DNA of 64,000 nucleotides from Bacteroidota bacterium (GTDB taxonomy: Bacteria > Bacteroidota > Bacteroidia > Bacteroidales > Dysgonomonadaceae), in assembly GCA_023437305.1 (NCBI GenBank), contig JAEZGN010000007.1:62001-126000 (forward strand), written 5' to 3'. Position numbers and translations under genes: made by a program. The notes below the pieces were generated by a model, which saw only the letters and a list, made by a program, of their open reading frames with translations, had not been told where the DNA came from and ran no database searches. This document shows, piece after piece, positions 44,958-54,729 of this stretch. Position 1 is the first letter of the stretch. Each line of letters begins with the position of its first letter.

Positions 44958-45857
44958 ATGGCAAAAGAAGATAATATAGTCAGAAAATACAGGAATTATC
45001 TATTGTTGGAGAAATCATTATCGTCCAACTCCATTGATGCATATATGACTGATTTGGCTAAACTGTCGGGCTTTCTCCAAAATGAGAATCTGAAAGTAGA
45101 AGATGTTACGCTCGATAATCTGCAACAGTTTGTAGCCCAATTGTATGATATAGGGATAAATGCACGTTCTGTAGCAAGGATAATCTCAGGAATAAAGTCC
45201 TTTTATGATTTCTTAGTGTTGGATGGCTATATGCAAAACGATCCGACCGAATTGCTTGATAGTCCGAAGATCGGATTGAAGTTGCCAACAGTACTTTCTC
45301 TGGACGAAATAGAAAAATTAATGTCGGTGATCGATCTGTCAACGAAAGAAGGGCAACGCAATCGTGCAATCTTAGAAACCCTTTATAGTTGTGGCTTGCG
45401 TATCTCAGAACTTACTACACTCAAATTCTCCGATCTGTTTTTCGATGAAGGTTTTATCAAGGTACAAGGTAAGGGGAGTAAGCAGCGTCTTGTCCCTATA
45501 TCGCATACGGCGATCAAAGAAATAGAAAAATATTTGATATACCGCAAGGAAATAAATGTAAAGAAAGGTTCGGAGGATGCCCTCTTTCTAAGCAACAGAG
45601 GTACTGCGATATCCCGTATTATGGTCTTTCATTTTATTAAAGAATACGCTATACAGGCTGGTATAAAGAAAACGATCAGTCCACATACCTTCCGCCATTC
45701 GTTTGCGACACACTTGCTTGAAGGTGGTGCAAATATCAGAGCCATTCAATTGATGCTCGGACACGAAAAAATTACTACTACCGAGATTTATACGCATATG
45801 GACAGGGAGTATCTGCGTCAGGAGATCATAGAACATCACCCACGTAATAGGCGATAG
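44958..45857 (+). CDS. xerD: Tyrosine recombinase XerD
   Basis: A 299-residue site-specific recombinase of normal XerC/D length. The N-terminal core-binding SAM-like domain (residues 1-90) is followed by the catalytic domain with Arg 148 (GLRISELT), Lys 172 (GKGSKQRLVP), His 243 and Arg 246 (HTFRHSFATHLLEGG), His 269 (LGHEKI) and Tyr 278 (IYTHMD). It should resolve chromosome dimers at dif with its partner. The gene next to a division-protein gene suits this housekeeping role, and no integrated element borders it. XerC versus XerD naming is not certain from one protein. Confidence 0.9.
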   Translation: MAKEDNIVRKYRNYLLLEKSLSSNSIDAYMTDLAKLSGFLQNENLKVEDVTLDNLQQFVAQLYDIGINARSVARIISGIKSFYDFLVLDGYMQNDPTELLDSPKIGLKLPTVLSLDEIEKLMSVIDLSTKEGQRNRAILETLYSCGLRISELTTLKFSDLFFDEGFIKVQGKGSKQRLVPISHTAIKEIEKYLIYRKEINVKKGSEDALFLSNRGTAISRIMVFHFIKEYAIQAGIKKTISPHTFRHSFATHLLEGGANIRAIQLMLGHEKITTTEIYTHMDREYLRQEIIEHHPRNRR

Positions 45858-45872
45858 TGACTTATATAAAGT

Positions 45873-46021
45873 AGGCTGTCCTAGAAGTAAAATTACATAA
45901 CCATAATGTTACTCTCTTTGTCATTCTGAATGTAATGAAGAATCTCGACTCCCGAGCCACGAGATGTTTCACTTCGTTCAACATGACAAAGAGGATATAA
46001 AAAATACTCTTAGGACAGCCT
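45873..46021. terminator. Terminator-like inverted repeat with nested palindromic repeat
   Basis: Arms AGGCTGTCCTA (45873-45883) and TAGGACAGCCT (46011-46021) lie between convergent xerD and the O-acetylesterase gene, with a T-rich stretch after the right arm. The loop contains the repeat copy at 45914-45994, the same arrangement as at 19381-19516. Confidence 0.65.
45914..45994 (-). repeat. About 80-bp imperfect palindromic dispersed repeat, copy C
   Basis: Read on the minus strand it matches copy A almost base for base over both arms (CTCTTTGTCATGTTGAACG ... ACATCTC, then CGAGATTCTTCATTACATTC). Only the 13-base loop differs. The flank TTTTATAT before the left arm is also shared with copy A. 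Confidence 0.75.
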
Positions 46022-46041
46022 GTTTTATTCTTTCTATTCTT

Positions 46042-47994
46042 TTAATTGTGCTGTGTAATTCCTTTCCAATTATCGGTTCTGAAAGGTGCGGCAGGCAATC
46101 CTTCTTGGTTAAACAGATTCACATCAGGATTATTCGCCCAAGAATAACGTACAGCCACAGGGTTAGCTATCTTCTCTGAATAAACCACTACTTTGTCTCC
46201 GTCGATATAAGCCTTCGCCCATTCAAACTTCTGATCTGCTCCTGCAATGGTAAAACCTTCAACGTATCCGTACTTGTTCTTTACGCATAGCCCTTTGCCT
46301 GTATTGTTGTACGAAATAATCGCTTTATTACCTTCAATATTCATTTCCTTAAAGGTAGGTCCTGAATATACGATATCCTTCTTGCCATAGTCTTTATTGA
46401 GTGCGATAAGAGCAAGGCGAAGACCAACATCCTGTTTGTTGCGAGGGTGAATGTCATCTGCATCGCCTATATCTGTAATCACAGCTTCACCTGTTTGAGG
46501 AAGAGAAAGTGTCATTGTTTGGGCTTCACGCAATTCTGCCCATTCGCTATTCACCGGCTTGTCGTCCTTTGCCATAAAACTAGCCAGCTGTACCCAGTAG
46601 AATGGGAATTCGTATCCCCATTTTGTACGCCAGTTGTTTATCATTGTAGGGAATAGCGTACGATAATTGTAAGCCTGCGATGCGTTGTTCTCTCCCTGAT
46701 ACCAGATAGCTCCTTTGATGGCTAATCCGGTTATTGGGTTTATCATACCGTTGTATAGCAGCGAATAATACATATTCGGAGAAATATCGATAAACCGATA
46801 CATTTTGTTGGTTACAGCCTCTTTGTATTGCCATTCTCCGGCCAAAGGGTATTGCTTGCCTTGCACTTGCAGATACATTTGTTCAGCTTTGCCATATATA
46901 CCGCCGCCACCACCGTTATCGGTGATTTTTACAACAATCGTATTGTCTCCACTTTTCAATACATTTTCCGGTATCTTGTAGCTCCTCTTTACTGCATAAC
47001 CTTCTGTTTCTCCAATTTTTATACCGTTTATCCATACAATGTCATTATCGTCTATCACGCTTAAATCTATTGTCGCAGCTTTTCCTTCACTTTCTTTTGG
47101 TAGCGAAATGTTATATTTGAACCATACGATACCATCAACATTGCCGATCACATTTTCCCACATCTGAGGCAATTGCATCTTGTTCCACGCTGAGGTGTTG
47201 AATGAAGGGTCGTACCATCTTTCACTGATGCCCGGATCGTTATTCAGTGCATTTAGGTATTTAGCTTTGTTTTCTTCATTGGTTTTGGCAAATTCATCAA
47301 AGTTGTCAACCTTAAAATCTTTGTATCTTTCTCTGAATTTCTCGGGAAGGCTGTTAAATGCATCACTGCTTGTCCATGTTTCTATATCTGTCCCTCCCCA
47401 CGATGAGTTGATAATTCCTACAGGGATGTTCAACTCTTTATTCAATTTGCGAGCAAAAAAGTATGCAACGGCGGAGAACTCCGATACGGTTTGAGGAGAA
47501 CATACCTGCCATGTTCCGCTTAAATTGTCTTTGGGTTTCATGCTGATATCTTTCACTACGTTGAATGCACGTATCTGAGGGTAATTGGCATCCTTTATTT
47601 CCTGCTCATAGTTATAGACTGATCCCCATCCGTGTACAGCCATTTCCATGTTCGATTGTCCCGAACATAGCCATACTTCACCGATAAGGATATCATTCAA
47701 TGTGATACTATTCTTTTTTCCTTTTATTTCCATTGTGTAAGGACCGCCATACGATACGGGGTTGAGTGTTGCAACCCAAGCTCCGTTCTTATCGGCCTTT
47801 ACTTTTTTTATTTGATTCAGAAAGTGTATTTCAACAGCTTCATTCTTGTCAGCCCAACCCCATATTTTGATAGGTTTGTCACGCTGAAGAACCATGTTGT
47901 TGGAGAAGATGTTAGCTAGTTTTACTTCTGCGTGAAGTGCTGATGCAAAGCACAAAAGGCAGAAAAAGGGCAAGAGTAATGTTCTTTTTGTCAT
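46042..47994 (-). CDS. Sialate O-acetylesterase family protein
   Basis: A 650-residue exported protein (signal peptide MTKRTLLLPFFCLLCFASAL). The SGNH-hydrolase parts are separated by an inserted beta-sandwich: WLCSGQSNMEMAVHGWGS carries the nucleophile Ser, and the C-terminal DADDIHPRNKQDVG carries the Asp-x-x-His pair. The insert (about residues 260-385, with INGIKIGETEGY and the DNGGGGGIYG segment) looks like a galactose-binding-like fold. Such enzymes remove acetyl groups from sialic acid or plant glycans. The gene stands alone after a terminator, so the natural substrate is not clear. Confidence 0.88.
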   Translation of the reverse strand: MTKRTLLLPFFCLLCFASALHAEVKLANIFSNNMVLQRDKPIKIWGWADKNEAVEIHFLNQIKKVKADKNGAWVATLNPVSYGGPYTMEIKGKKNSITLNDILIGEVWLCSGQSNMEMAVHGWGSVYNYEQEIKDANYPQIRAFNVVKDISMKPKDNLSGTWQVCSPQTVSEFSAVAYFFARKLNKELNIPVGIINSSWGGTDIETWTSSDAFNSLPEKFRERYKDFKVDNFDEFAKTNEENKAKYLNALNNDPGISERWYDPSFNTSAWNKMQLPQMWENVIGNVDGIVWFKYNISLPKESEGKAATIDLSVIDDNDIVWINGIKIGETEGYAVKRSYKIPENVLKSGDNTIVVKITDNGGGGGIYGKAEQMYLQVQGKQYPLAGEWQYKEAVTNKMYRFIDISPNMYYSLLYNGMINPITGLAIKGAIWYQGENNASQAYNYRTLFPTMINNWRTKWGYEFPFYWVQLASFMAKDDKPVNSEWAELREAQTMTLSLPQTGEAVITDIGDADDIHPRNKQDVGLRLALIALNKDYGKKDIVYSGPTFKEMNIEGNKAIISYNNTGKGLCVKNKYGYVEGFTIAGADQKFEWAKAYIDGDKVVVYSEKIANPVAVRYSWANNPDVNLFNQEGLPAAPFRTDNWKGITQHN

Positions 47995-48120
47995 GGTATT
48001 AAATCTTTTCTGTAAAAATAAACATTAAAAATTTATTTTTAAAGCAAATGTGAAACAAGTATTTTTCTCTTGCCTTGTTAAGGCTCACAGGTATTCATTA
48101 TCGCTGAAACAAAAAAAGTT

Positions 48121-48128
48121 TATCTTTG
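48121..48128 (+). promoter_or_regulatory. -7 element for ispG
   Basis: An exact TATCTTTG, 44 bases upstream of the ispG ATG. The -33 region is poor. Confidence 0.5.
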
Positions 48129-48171
48129 TTATAATATTCGGATCCCAACTAAAAAACAACATAAAATTCAT

Positions 48172-50019
48172 ATGAATTACTTTAATTATAAAAGACGTCT
48201 GTCATCCGAAACCAAAATAGGGAATACTCCACTGGGCGGAAATAATCCTATCAGGGTGCAGTCGATGACAAACACAAATACGAACGATACAGAAGCAAGT
48301 GCCGAACAGGTAATAAGAATAGTAGAAGCCGGAGCCGACTATGTGCGCCTTACAGCACAAGGGGTTCGCGAAGCCGATAATCTGAAAAATATAAAGGAAG
48401 TGGTGCGTGAGCGAGGATATAATACTCCACTCATTGCCGATATACACTTCAATCCTCGTGCAGCTGAGGCGGCAGCTAAGGTTGTAGAAAAAGTGAGGAT
48501 TAATCCGGGAAATTTTGTAGACAGGGTAAAAACTTTCGAAACCTTCGAATATACTGACGAAGAATATGCTCAGGAAATAGATAAAATACGTGCTAAACTA
48601 GTTCCTCTACTGGATATCTGTAAAGAACACAAGACGGCTATCCGTATCGGGGTAAATCACGGTTCACTTTCCGATCGTATTATGAGCCGCTATGGTGATA
48701 CACCTGAAGGAATGGTAGAATCCTGTATGGAATTTTTACATATCTGTCTCGAAGAAGGGTTTAAGGATATTGCCATTTCGATGAAGACATCGAATACGGT
48801 GGTTATGTCGAAGGCTGTACGCCTACTGATTGCCCGTATGGAAAAAGAAGGGCTTAATTTCCCTTTGCATTTGGGTGTAACCGAAGCCGGAGACGGTGAA
48901 GATGGGCGTATCAAGTCGGCGGTTGGTATAGGCTCGCTCCTGTCGGATGGAATCGGAGACACGATTCGTGTATCGTTGAGCGAAGACCCTGAGTATGAAG
49001 TACCGGTTGCCCGTAAGCTGATAGCATATATTAAGCAAAAAGAAAATCATCCTGAAATAGTAGCCACAGCAAGTGATAAGTTCTCTCCATTTTCTACTGA
49101 CAGACGTGAGACGTATGTAGTAGGAAATATTGGAGGTGATAGTGTTCCTGTTGTCATTTCAGATCGTTCGCAAGGTAATTTTGAGCTAAATAGTCATTTC
49201 TTGCCCGACTATTTATATGTAGGCAAGGAGCTTCCTATTGCTGCACCTAGGGCAATTCCTTCTATTATAGACCTTGAGGGCTGGAAAGGTGAGAAAAATA
49301 CTTATCCGTTGTTTGATAAATCGAATTGGAATAAAATCAGCGAAACAAATTCGGCTATAAAATTCCTCCGCTTGTCTTATCCTGAGTTGGATAAGGATAT
49401 TTTAGCGTTGTTGAAGAATGATAAGTCTATCGTTGTTATTCTTTCTACCGATCATATCAACGGAGTAGGCGAACAGCGTGCTTTTATTCACACATTGATG
49501 AATAACGATTGTGATACGCCTGTTGTTCTTAATCGCCACTATGCAGAAAATGAGTCGGAAGATATTCAGATAAAAGCCGCAGCAGATTTTGGGACATTGT
49601 ATCTCGATGGATTTGGTAACGGTATCATGTTGCAGAACGAAGGTACAATTCCTCTAAAAAATATTGATGCGTATATGTTTGGTATTTTGCAGGCATCACG
49701 TGTGCGTACCAGCAAAACGGAATATATTTCGTGTCCGAGCTGTGGACGTACCTTATTTGATCTACAGACAACTGTTGCATTGGTGAAAGGGGCAACTTCG
49801 CACCTGAAACATCTTAAAATTGGTGTGATGGGATGTATTGTCAATGGTCCCGGAGAAATGGCTGATGCCGACTATGGCTATGTAGGCGCAGAGAAAGGAA
49901 AAATTTCTCTTTACAAAAAGAAGAACCTAATAGAGAAAAATATTTCTTCAGCGGAAGCTGTAGAGCGTCTTGTTCAGCTTATAAAAGAGAATGGTGATTG
50001 GGTAGAGCCCGAAAACTAA
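48172..50019 (+). CDS. ispG: 4-hydroxy-3-methylbut-2-en-1-yl diphosphate synthase, long form
   Basis: A 615-residue IspG/GcpE of the long type with a central inserted domain (about residues 260-500), typical of plants and Bacteroidota. It converts methylerythritol cyclodiphosphate to HMBPP in the MEP isoprenoid route. The TIM-barrel part holds IRVQSMTNTNTNDTEASAEQ and ADIHFNPRAAEAA. The C-terminal iron-sulfur part holds SCPSCGRTLFDLQ and GCIVNGPGEMADADYGYVG, supplying the three Cys for the [4Fe-4S] cluster. It is followed by a perfect 23-bp terminator hairpin. Confidence 0.97.
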   Translation: MNYFNYKRRLSSETKIGNTPLGGNNPIRVQSMTNTNTNDTEASAEQVIRIVEAGADYVRLTAQGVREADNLKNIKEVVRERGYNTPLIADIHFNPRAAEAAAKVVEKVRINPGNFVDRVKTFETFEYTDEEYAQEIDKIRAKLVPLLDICKEHKTAIRIGVNHGSLSDRIMSRYGDTPEGMVESCMEFLHICLEEGFKDIAISMKTSNTVVMSKAVRLLIARMEKEGLNFPLHLGVTEAGDGEDGRIKSAVGIGSLLSDGIGDTIRVSLSEDPEYEVPVARKLIAYIKQKENHPEIVATASDKFSPFSTDRRETYVVGNIGGDSVPVVISDRSQGNFELNSHFLPDYLYVGKELPIAAPRAIPSIIDLEGWKGEKNTYPLFDKSNWNKISETNSAIKFLRLSYPELDKDILALLKNDKSIVVILSTDHINGVGEQRAFIHTLMNNDCDTPVVLNRHYAENESEDIQIKAAADFGTLYLDGFGNGIMLQNEGTIPLKNIDAYMFGILQASRVRTSKTEYISCPSCGRTLFDLQTTVALVKGATSHLKHLKIGVMGCIVNGPGEMADADYGYVGAEKGKISLYKKKNLIEKNISSAEAVERLVQLIKENGDWVEPEN

Positions 50020-50026
50020 AAAGTAT

Positions 50027-50075
50027 AAAAAGAGAGCAGGAGGGAAAACACCGTTTTCCCTCCTGCTCTCTTTTT
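50027..50075 (+). terminator. Strong Rho-independent terminator after ispG
   Basis: A perfect 23-bp stem: the left arm 50027-50049 begins AAAAAGAGAGCAGGAGGG and the right arm 50053-50075 ends CTCTCTTTTT. The loop is 3 bases and a T-run follows. Confidence 0.95.
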
Positions 50076-50193
50076 GTATTATATTCTTAGATTTACACTA
50101 AAATCCCTCAATTTCTTTTATATATAAAAACAGAACATGTAAATTATGCTCTGAAAGCTTCATTATTAATTCGTTTAAATCTGAAGAAATAAC

Positions 50194-50201
50194 TATATTT
50201 G
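50194..50201 (+). promoter_or_regulatory. -7 element for leuS
   Basis: An exact TATATTTG ending 30 bases before the leuS ATG. The -33 position holds TTCG at a 20-base spacing, a weak match. Confidence 0.55.
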
Positions 50202-50231
50202 CGCCAATAAAAAATTGCAAGATATTCGGCT

Positions 50232-53033
50232 ATGGAATACAACTTTAAAGAAATAGAAAAACGTTGGCATCAATATTGGATTGATAATAAAACTTACAAA
50301 GTAAAAGAGGATAAAAGCAAACCTAAATATTATGTCCTTGATATGTTCCCTTATCCTTCTGGGGCAGGGCTGCATGTAGGGCATCCGCTCGGGTATATCG
50401 CATCCGATATATATTCCCGCTACAAGAGGCTGAAAGGTTTCAATGTTCTCCATCCAATGGGTTATGATGCTTACGGACTTCCTGCCGAACAATATGCTAT
50501 ACAGACAGGGCAGCATCCTGCTATTACTACTGCTCAGAATATAAACCGTTATCGTGAGCAGTTGGATAAGATTGGCTTCTCATACGATTGGAGCCGAGAG
50601 ATTCAGACTTGCGACCCCAGATACTATAAATGGACGCAATGGGCATTTATCCAAATGTTTAACAGCTACTACTGCTATGACGAAAATCAGGCCCGCCCGA
50701 TTGCGGAACTAATCGCAGCTTTCGAACAAGTTGGCACAGAAGGCTTGAATATCGCTTGCAGCGAAGAATTGCAATTTAGTGCTGCCGAATGGAAGTCATA
50801 TTCAGAAAAACAAAAGCAAGAAATATTGCTTAACTACCGCATAGCTTACCGCAGCGAAACAACTGTAAACTGGTGTCAGGCTTTAGGTACTGTGTTGGCT
50901 AACGATGAGGTTATAAATGGCTTGTCGGAGCGTGGGGGATACCCTGTAGAACAGCGCTTGATGCGTCAGTGGAGTTTGCGTGTGTCGGCTTATGCACAGC
51001 GTTTGCTCGAAGGTTTGGATAAAATAGACTGGAGTGATTCTATCAAAGAAACACAACGCAACTGGATTGGGCGTAGCGAAGGTGCTGAAATGAAATTCAA
51101 AGTAAAAGATTCGGATGTTGAGTTCGAAATCTTTACTACCCGTGCCGATACCATCTTTGGAGTTACATTTATGGTACTTGCTCCCGAAAGCGAATACGTT
51201 CCTCAGGTGACAACAGCAGAGCAAAAAGCCGAAATAGAAAAATATCAGGATGCTACAAAACGCCGTACTGAGCGTGACCGCCTGATGGATAAAAAAATAT
51301 CCGGTGTATTCACCGGCTCGTATGCTATAAATCCACTTAATGGAAAAGAAATACCGATCTGGATTTCTGACTATGTACTTGCAGGTTACGGTACAGGAGC
51401 AATAATGGCCGTACCGGGACACGATAGCCGTGACTATGCTTTTGCTAAACATTTCAACTTGCCGATTATACCTTTGATTGAGGGGTGCGATGTTTCGGAA
51501 GAAAGTTTTGATGCAAAAGAAGGGATCATGATGAACTCAGGATTTCTGAATGGGCTGACTGTTAAAGAGGCGATTGAGAAAACAAAAGAATATGTAAGAG
51601 AAAACAAGCTAGGACGTGTAAAAGTAAATTACCGTCTTCGTGATGCTATTTTCTCCCGCCAACGTTACTGGGGAGAGCCATTTCCTGTGTATTACAAAGA
51701 GGGTCTTCCTTATATGTTGCCATTAGATAAATTACCTCTTGAGTTGCCCGAAGTAGATAAATACTTGCCTACCGAATCGGGTGAACCGCCATTAGGCCGT
51801 GCTACTAAATGGGCATGGGATGAGGTAAATGAAAAGGTTGTAGATACTGCTGAGATAGATCATAAAACAATATTCCCTCTCGAGCTGAATACAATGCCGG
51901 GATTTGCCGGTTCATCGGCGTACTATCTGCATTATATGGATCCATATAATGATCAGGAACTGGTCTCGAAAGAGAAAGATGAATACTGGCGCAATGTTGA
52001 TTTGTACATCGGTGGTACAGAGCATGCTACCGGTCACTTGATATATAGCCGTTTCTGGGATAAATTTTTATTCGACATAGGCGTTTCGTGTGAAGATGAG
52101 CCGTTCAAGAAGCTGATTAATCAGGGTATGATACAAGGGCGTAGTAGCTTAGTATATCGTATCAATGGAACAAATACATTTGTATCTTATAACCTGAAAG
52201 ATAAATATGAAACTTCAGAAATTCATGTGGATGTAAATATTGTGCATAATGATGTGCTTGATATAGATAGATTCAAAGCATGGAGACCTGAATACGAGAC
52301 TGCCGAATTTATACTTGAAGATGGTAAGTACGTCTGCGGATGGAATATCGAAAAAATGGGTAAACGATATCACAATGTCGTAAATCCTGACGATGTAGCC
52401 GAAAAGTACGGAGCAGACACACTGCGTATGTACGAAATGTTCCTTGGGCCATTGGAGCAATCTAAGCCTTGGGATATGAATGGTATCGATGGTGTTCACC
52501 GCTTCTTACGTAAAGTGTGGAGTCTGTTCTATAAAGGTGAAGAGTTTGTTGTTATTGATGAAGAGCCAACAAAGGAAGAGCTAAAATCGTTGCATAAGCT
52601 TATAAAGAAAGTGTCTGCTGATATCGAGTCGTTCTCATTCAATACATCTGTTTCGGCATTTATGATTTGTGTGAATGAACTGACTTCCTTAAAATGCAGT
52701 AAAAAAGCGATTTTGAAAGAGTTGATTATCTTGCTTGCTCCTTTTGCTCCATTCGTTTCCGAAGAGCTTTGGTATGCATTGGGCAATACGACATCTGTTT
52801 GTGACGCTCAATGGCCTACTTTTAATGAAGAATATCTTGCAGAAGATTCATTCAAATATGGAGTTGCTTTTAACGGTAAGGTTCGTTTCGAGCTTGAGTT
52901 TTCGGCAGATGCCGTGCAGGCAGATGTTGAGAAAGCGGTGTTAAGTCATGAGCTGGCTCAGAAATGGCTTGACGGAAAAACACCGAAGAAGGTGGTCTTT
53001 GTTCCCAAGAAAATGATAAATGTCGTATTGTAA
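50232..53033 (+). CDS. leuS: Leucyl-tRNA synthetase
   Basis: A 933-residue class Ia synthetase that charges tRNA-Leu. The HIGH signature reads HVGHPLGY (residues 48-55). The CP1 editing domain contains TTRADTIFGVTFMVLAPES and GYGTGAIMAVPGHDSRDYAFA. The second signature reads KMGKR at 708-712 instead of KMSKS, followed by YHNVVNPDDVAEKYGADTLR. The C-terminal anticodon-binding region is complete. A bacteroidal insertion near 140-175 is present. The gene has its own promoter. The following YitT-family gene starts 13 bases after the stop and may be co-transcribed. Confidence 0.97.
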   Translation: MEYNFKEIEKRWHQYWIDNKTYKVKEDKSKPKYYVLDMFPYPSGAGLHVGHPLGYIASDIYSRYKRLKGFNVLHPMGYDAYGLPAEQYAIQTGQHPAITTAQNINRYREQLDKIGFSYDWSREIQTCDPRYYKWTQWAFIQMFNSYYCYDENQARPIAELIAAFEQVGTEGLNIACSEELQFSAAEWKSYSEKQKQEILLNYRIAYRSETTVNWCQALGTVLANDEVINGLSERGGYPVEQRLMRQWSLRVSAYAQRLLEGLDKIDWSDSIKETQRNWIGRSEGAEMKFKVKDSDVEFEIFTTRADTIFGVTFMVLAPESEYVPQVTTAEQKAEIEKYQDATKRRTERDRLMDKKISGVFTGSYAINPLNGKEIPIWISDYVLAGYGTGAIMAVPGHDSRDYAFAKHFNLPIIPLIEGCDVSEESFDAKEGIMMNSGFLNGLTVKEAIEKTKEYVRENKLGRVKVNYRLRDAIFSRQRYWGEPFPVYYKEGLPYMLPLDKLPLELPEVDKYLPTESGEPPLGRATKWAWDEVNEKVVDTAEIDHKTIFPLELNTMPGFAGSSAYYLHYMDPYNDQELVSKEKDEYWRNVDLYIGGTEHATGHLIYSRFWDKFLFDIGVSCEDEPFKKLINQGMIQGRSSLVYRINGTNTFVSYNLKDKYETSEIHVDVNIVHNDVLDIDRFKAWRPEYETAEFILEDGKYVCGWNIEKMGKRYHNVVNPDDVAEKYGADTLRMYEMFLGPLEQSKPWDMNGIDGVHRFLRKVWSLFYKGEEFVVIDEEPTKEELKSLHKLIKKVSADIESFSFNTSVSAFMICVNELTSLKCSKKAILKELIILLAPFAPFVSEELWYALGNTTSVCDAQWPTFNEEYLAEDSFKYGVAFNGKVRFELEFSADAVQADVEKAVLSHELAQKWLDGKTPKKVVFVPKKMINVVL

Positions 53034-53046
53034 TCAATAACAATCC

Positions 53047-53919
53047 ATGCCTAAAAGATATTTAAAGGAGTTTTACTGGAAGGATTACGCAACTATATTT
53101 GTTGGACTAGCTCTGTATGCCGTGGGGCTTATTGGTTTTATAAAACCCGGAGGTATCGTTACCGGAGGGTTAACAGGGATAGCCCTGCTTGTGGAATACG
53201 CTACAAATGCGAAGATTCCTTTGCAGTATACCTATTTTCTTGTAAACTGTGGATTGTTGTTCGTCGCTCTTAAGGTTCTTGGTCTTAAGTTTATGATAAA
53301 GACTATCTATGGAGTTGTTGTGCTCACTTTTTTGCTTACTATTTGTCAGTCCATGATAACCGAACCTATTGTAAAAAATGAGCCGCTTCTTTCAGGTGTT
53401 ATCGGAGGGATGATGTGCGGAGTCGGGATAGGTTTGGTATTCAGTTCGAATGGTAGTACAGGAGGTACGGATATCGTTGTAGCACTTATCAATAAGTATA
53501 AAAATATAGCTTTTGGGCGGGGAATGCTTTTGTGCGACTTTGTGATAATCAGTTGTTCGTATTTTGTATTCCAAAATTATCAGACCATTATATACGGGCT
53601 TATTGTGATGGGGGTGATGACATATAGCATCGATATGGTTATCAACGGATTCCGGCAATCGGTTCAGATACTTGTTTTCTCCGAGAAATATGAGATTATA
53701 GCCACTGCCATAAACCATGAATTGCACCGGGGCTGTACTGTCCTGGATGGTATGGGGTGGTATACGAAGAAGCCTACAAAGGTTCTGATTGTTTTAGCTA
53801 AACGTAACGAAGCACTGGAGATATTCCGCCTGATTAAAAGTATTGACGAGAAGGCATTTATCTCACAAAGCACTGTTCGGGGAGTTTACGGCGAGGGCTT
53901 CGATAAGATAAGGACATAA
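53047..53919 (+). CDS. YitT family membrane protein (DUF161/DUF2179)
   Basis: A 290-residue protein with about five N-terminal membrane helices carrying the family signatures FIKPGGIVTGGLTGIALL and SSNGSTGGTDIVV. A C-terminal cytoplasmic DUF2179 domain follows (VLDGMGWYTKKPTKVLIVLA, then FISQSTVRGVYGEGFD). Proteins of this family are proposed transporters of unknown substrate. It lies between leuS and an SDR gene, 4 bases from the latter. Confidence 0.88.
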   Translation: MPKRYLKEFYWKDYATIFVGLALYAVGLIGFIKPGGIVTGGLTGIALLVEYATNAKIPLQYTYFLVNCGLLFVALKVLGLKFMIKTIYGVVVLTFLLTICQSMITEPIVKNEPLLSGVIGGMMCGVGIGLVFSSNGSTGGTDIVVALINKYKNIAFGRGMLLCDFVIISCSYFVFQNYQTIIYGLIVMGVMTYSIDMVINGFRQSVQILVFSEKYEIIATAINHELHRGCTVLDGMGWYTKKPTKVLIVLAKRNEALEIFRLIKSIDEKAFISQSTVRGVYGEGFDKIRT

Positions 53920-53923
53920 AATC

Positions 53924-54694
53924 ATGGATTTAAAAGGTAAAAATATAATTCTCACAGGCGCCTCTTCAGGAATTGGGAGAGATATGCTCGATATTTTAGC
54001 CTTATATCCGAATGTCAAAATTGTAGCTGTTGCCCGTCATGCTCACCGTATCCCTCAAAAAGAAGGAGTTGTATATCCCTATGCTGCTGATGTAAGCAGT
54101 AAAGATGGCGTTGATAGTGTATTCAATTATGCTCAGGAAATATTTGACGGCGGAGTTGATGTCTTTATCGCTAATGCCGGTTTTGCATACCTCGAAAAAA
54201 TAAATAGCCCCGATTGGCAGCATATAGAAGATATTTTCAATCTGAACGTATTTTCCCCTATCTATTCATTAGAGAAACTCCTCGCTGGCAGCAATAATAA
54301 AAAAGTTGCATTTGCTTGTACTATATCGGGCGCAGGCTTGGTTTCTTTGCCTGCTTACTCATTGTATTGTTCTACAAAAGCCGCACTACACCATTTTGTG
54401 CAAACCTATAGGTACGAGCAATCCGAAAACTTACAGATAACAGCAGTTTATCCTGTTGCCACCCGCACAGAGTTTTTTGATAAAGCAACCGGAGAAGGTA
54501 ATACGCCTTTGCCATTTCCTACACAAGACTCGCAAACCGTAGCGAGAAAAATTATCAGAGGGATTGAAAAAGGGAAGAGGAATGCATATCCATCCCTGTT
54601 GTTTCGTCTCTTTTTCCCCATTGGAAGAGCTTTCCCTATTTTCCTGAAAATATATTCCGGATTGGAAAAGCGGAAAGTTGGGAAATGGTTGTAA
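53924..54694 (+). CDS. Short-chain dehydrogenase/reductase
   Basis: A 256-residue classical SDR: TGASSGIG cofactor motif at 10-17, ANAGFAYLE, then a Ser in CTISGAG and the YSLYCSTKAALHH segment giving the Y-x-x-x-K pair. The C-terminus is hydrophobic and basic (RLFFPIGRAFPIFLKIYSGL), suggesting membrane association. It probably reduces a carbonyl in a lipid or similar substrate with NAD(P)H. It begins 4 bases after the YitT gene and its end comes close to the DUF3667 gene. Confidence 0.88.
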   Translation: MDLKGKNIILTGASSGIGRDMLDILALYPNVKIVAVARHAHRIPQKEGVVYPYAADVSSKDGVDSVFNYAQEIFDGGVDVFIANAGFAYLEKINSPDWQHIEDIFNLNVFSPIYSLEKLLAGSNNKKVAFACTISGAGLVSLPAYSLYCSTKAALHHFVQTYRYEQSENLQITAVYPVATRTEFFDKATGEGNTPLPFPTQDSQTVARKIIRGIEKGKRNAYPSLLFRLFFPIGRAFPIFLKIYSGLEKRKVGKWL

Positions 54695-54729
54695 TTACAG
54701 AAATTAAATCTAATAGAGTAAATAATAAT

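Noticed and set aside
44958..45857. Tyrosine recombinase as a sign of an integrated mobile element
   Set aside because: Its length, catalytic residues and location next to a division gene fit housekeeping XerD. No att-like repeats, tRNA target or phage genes are near.
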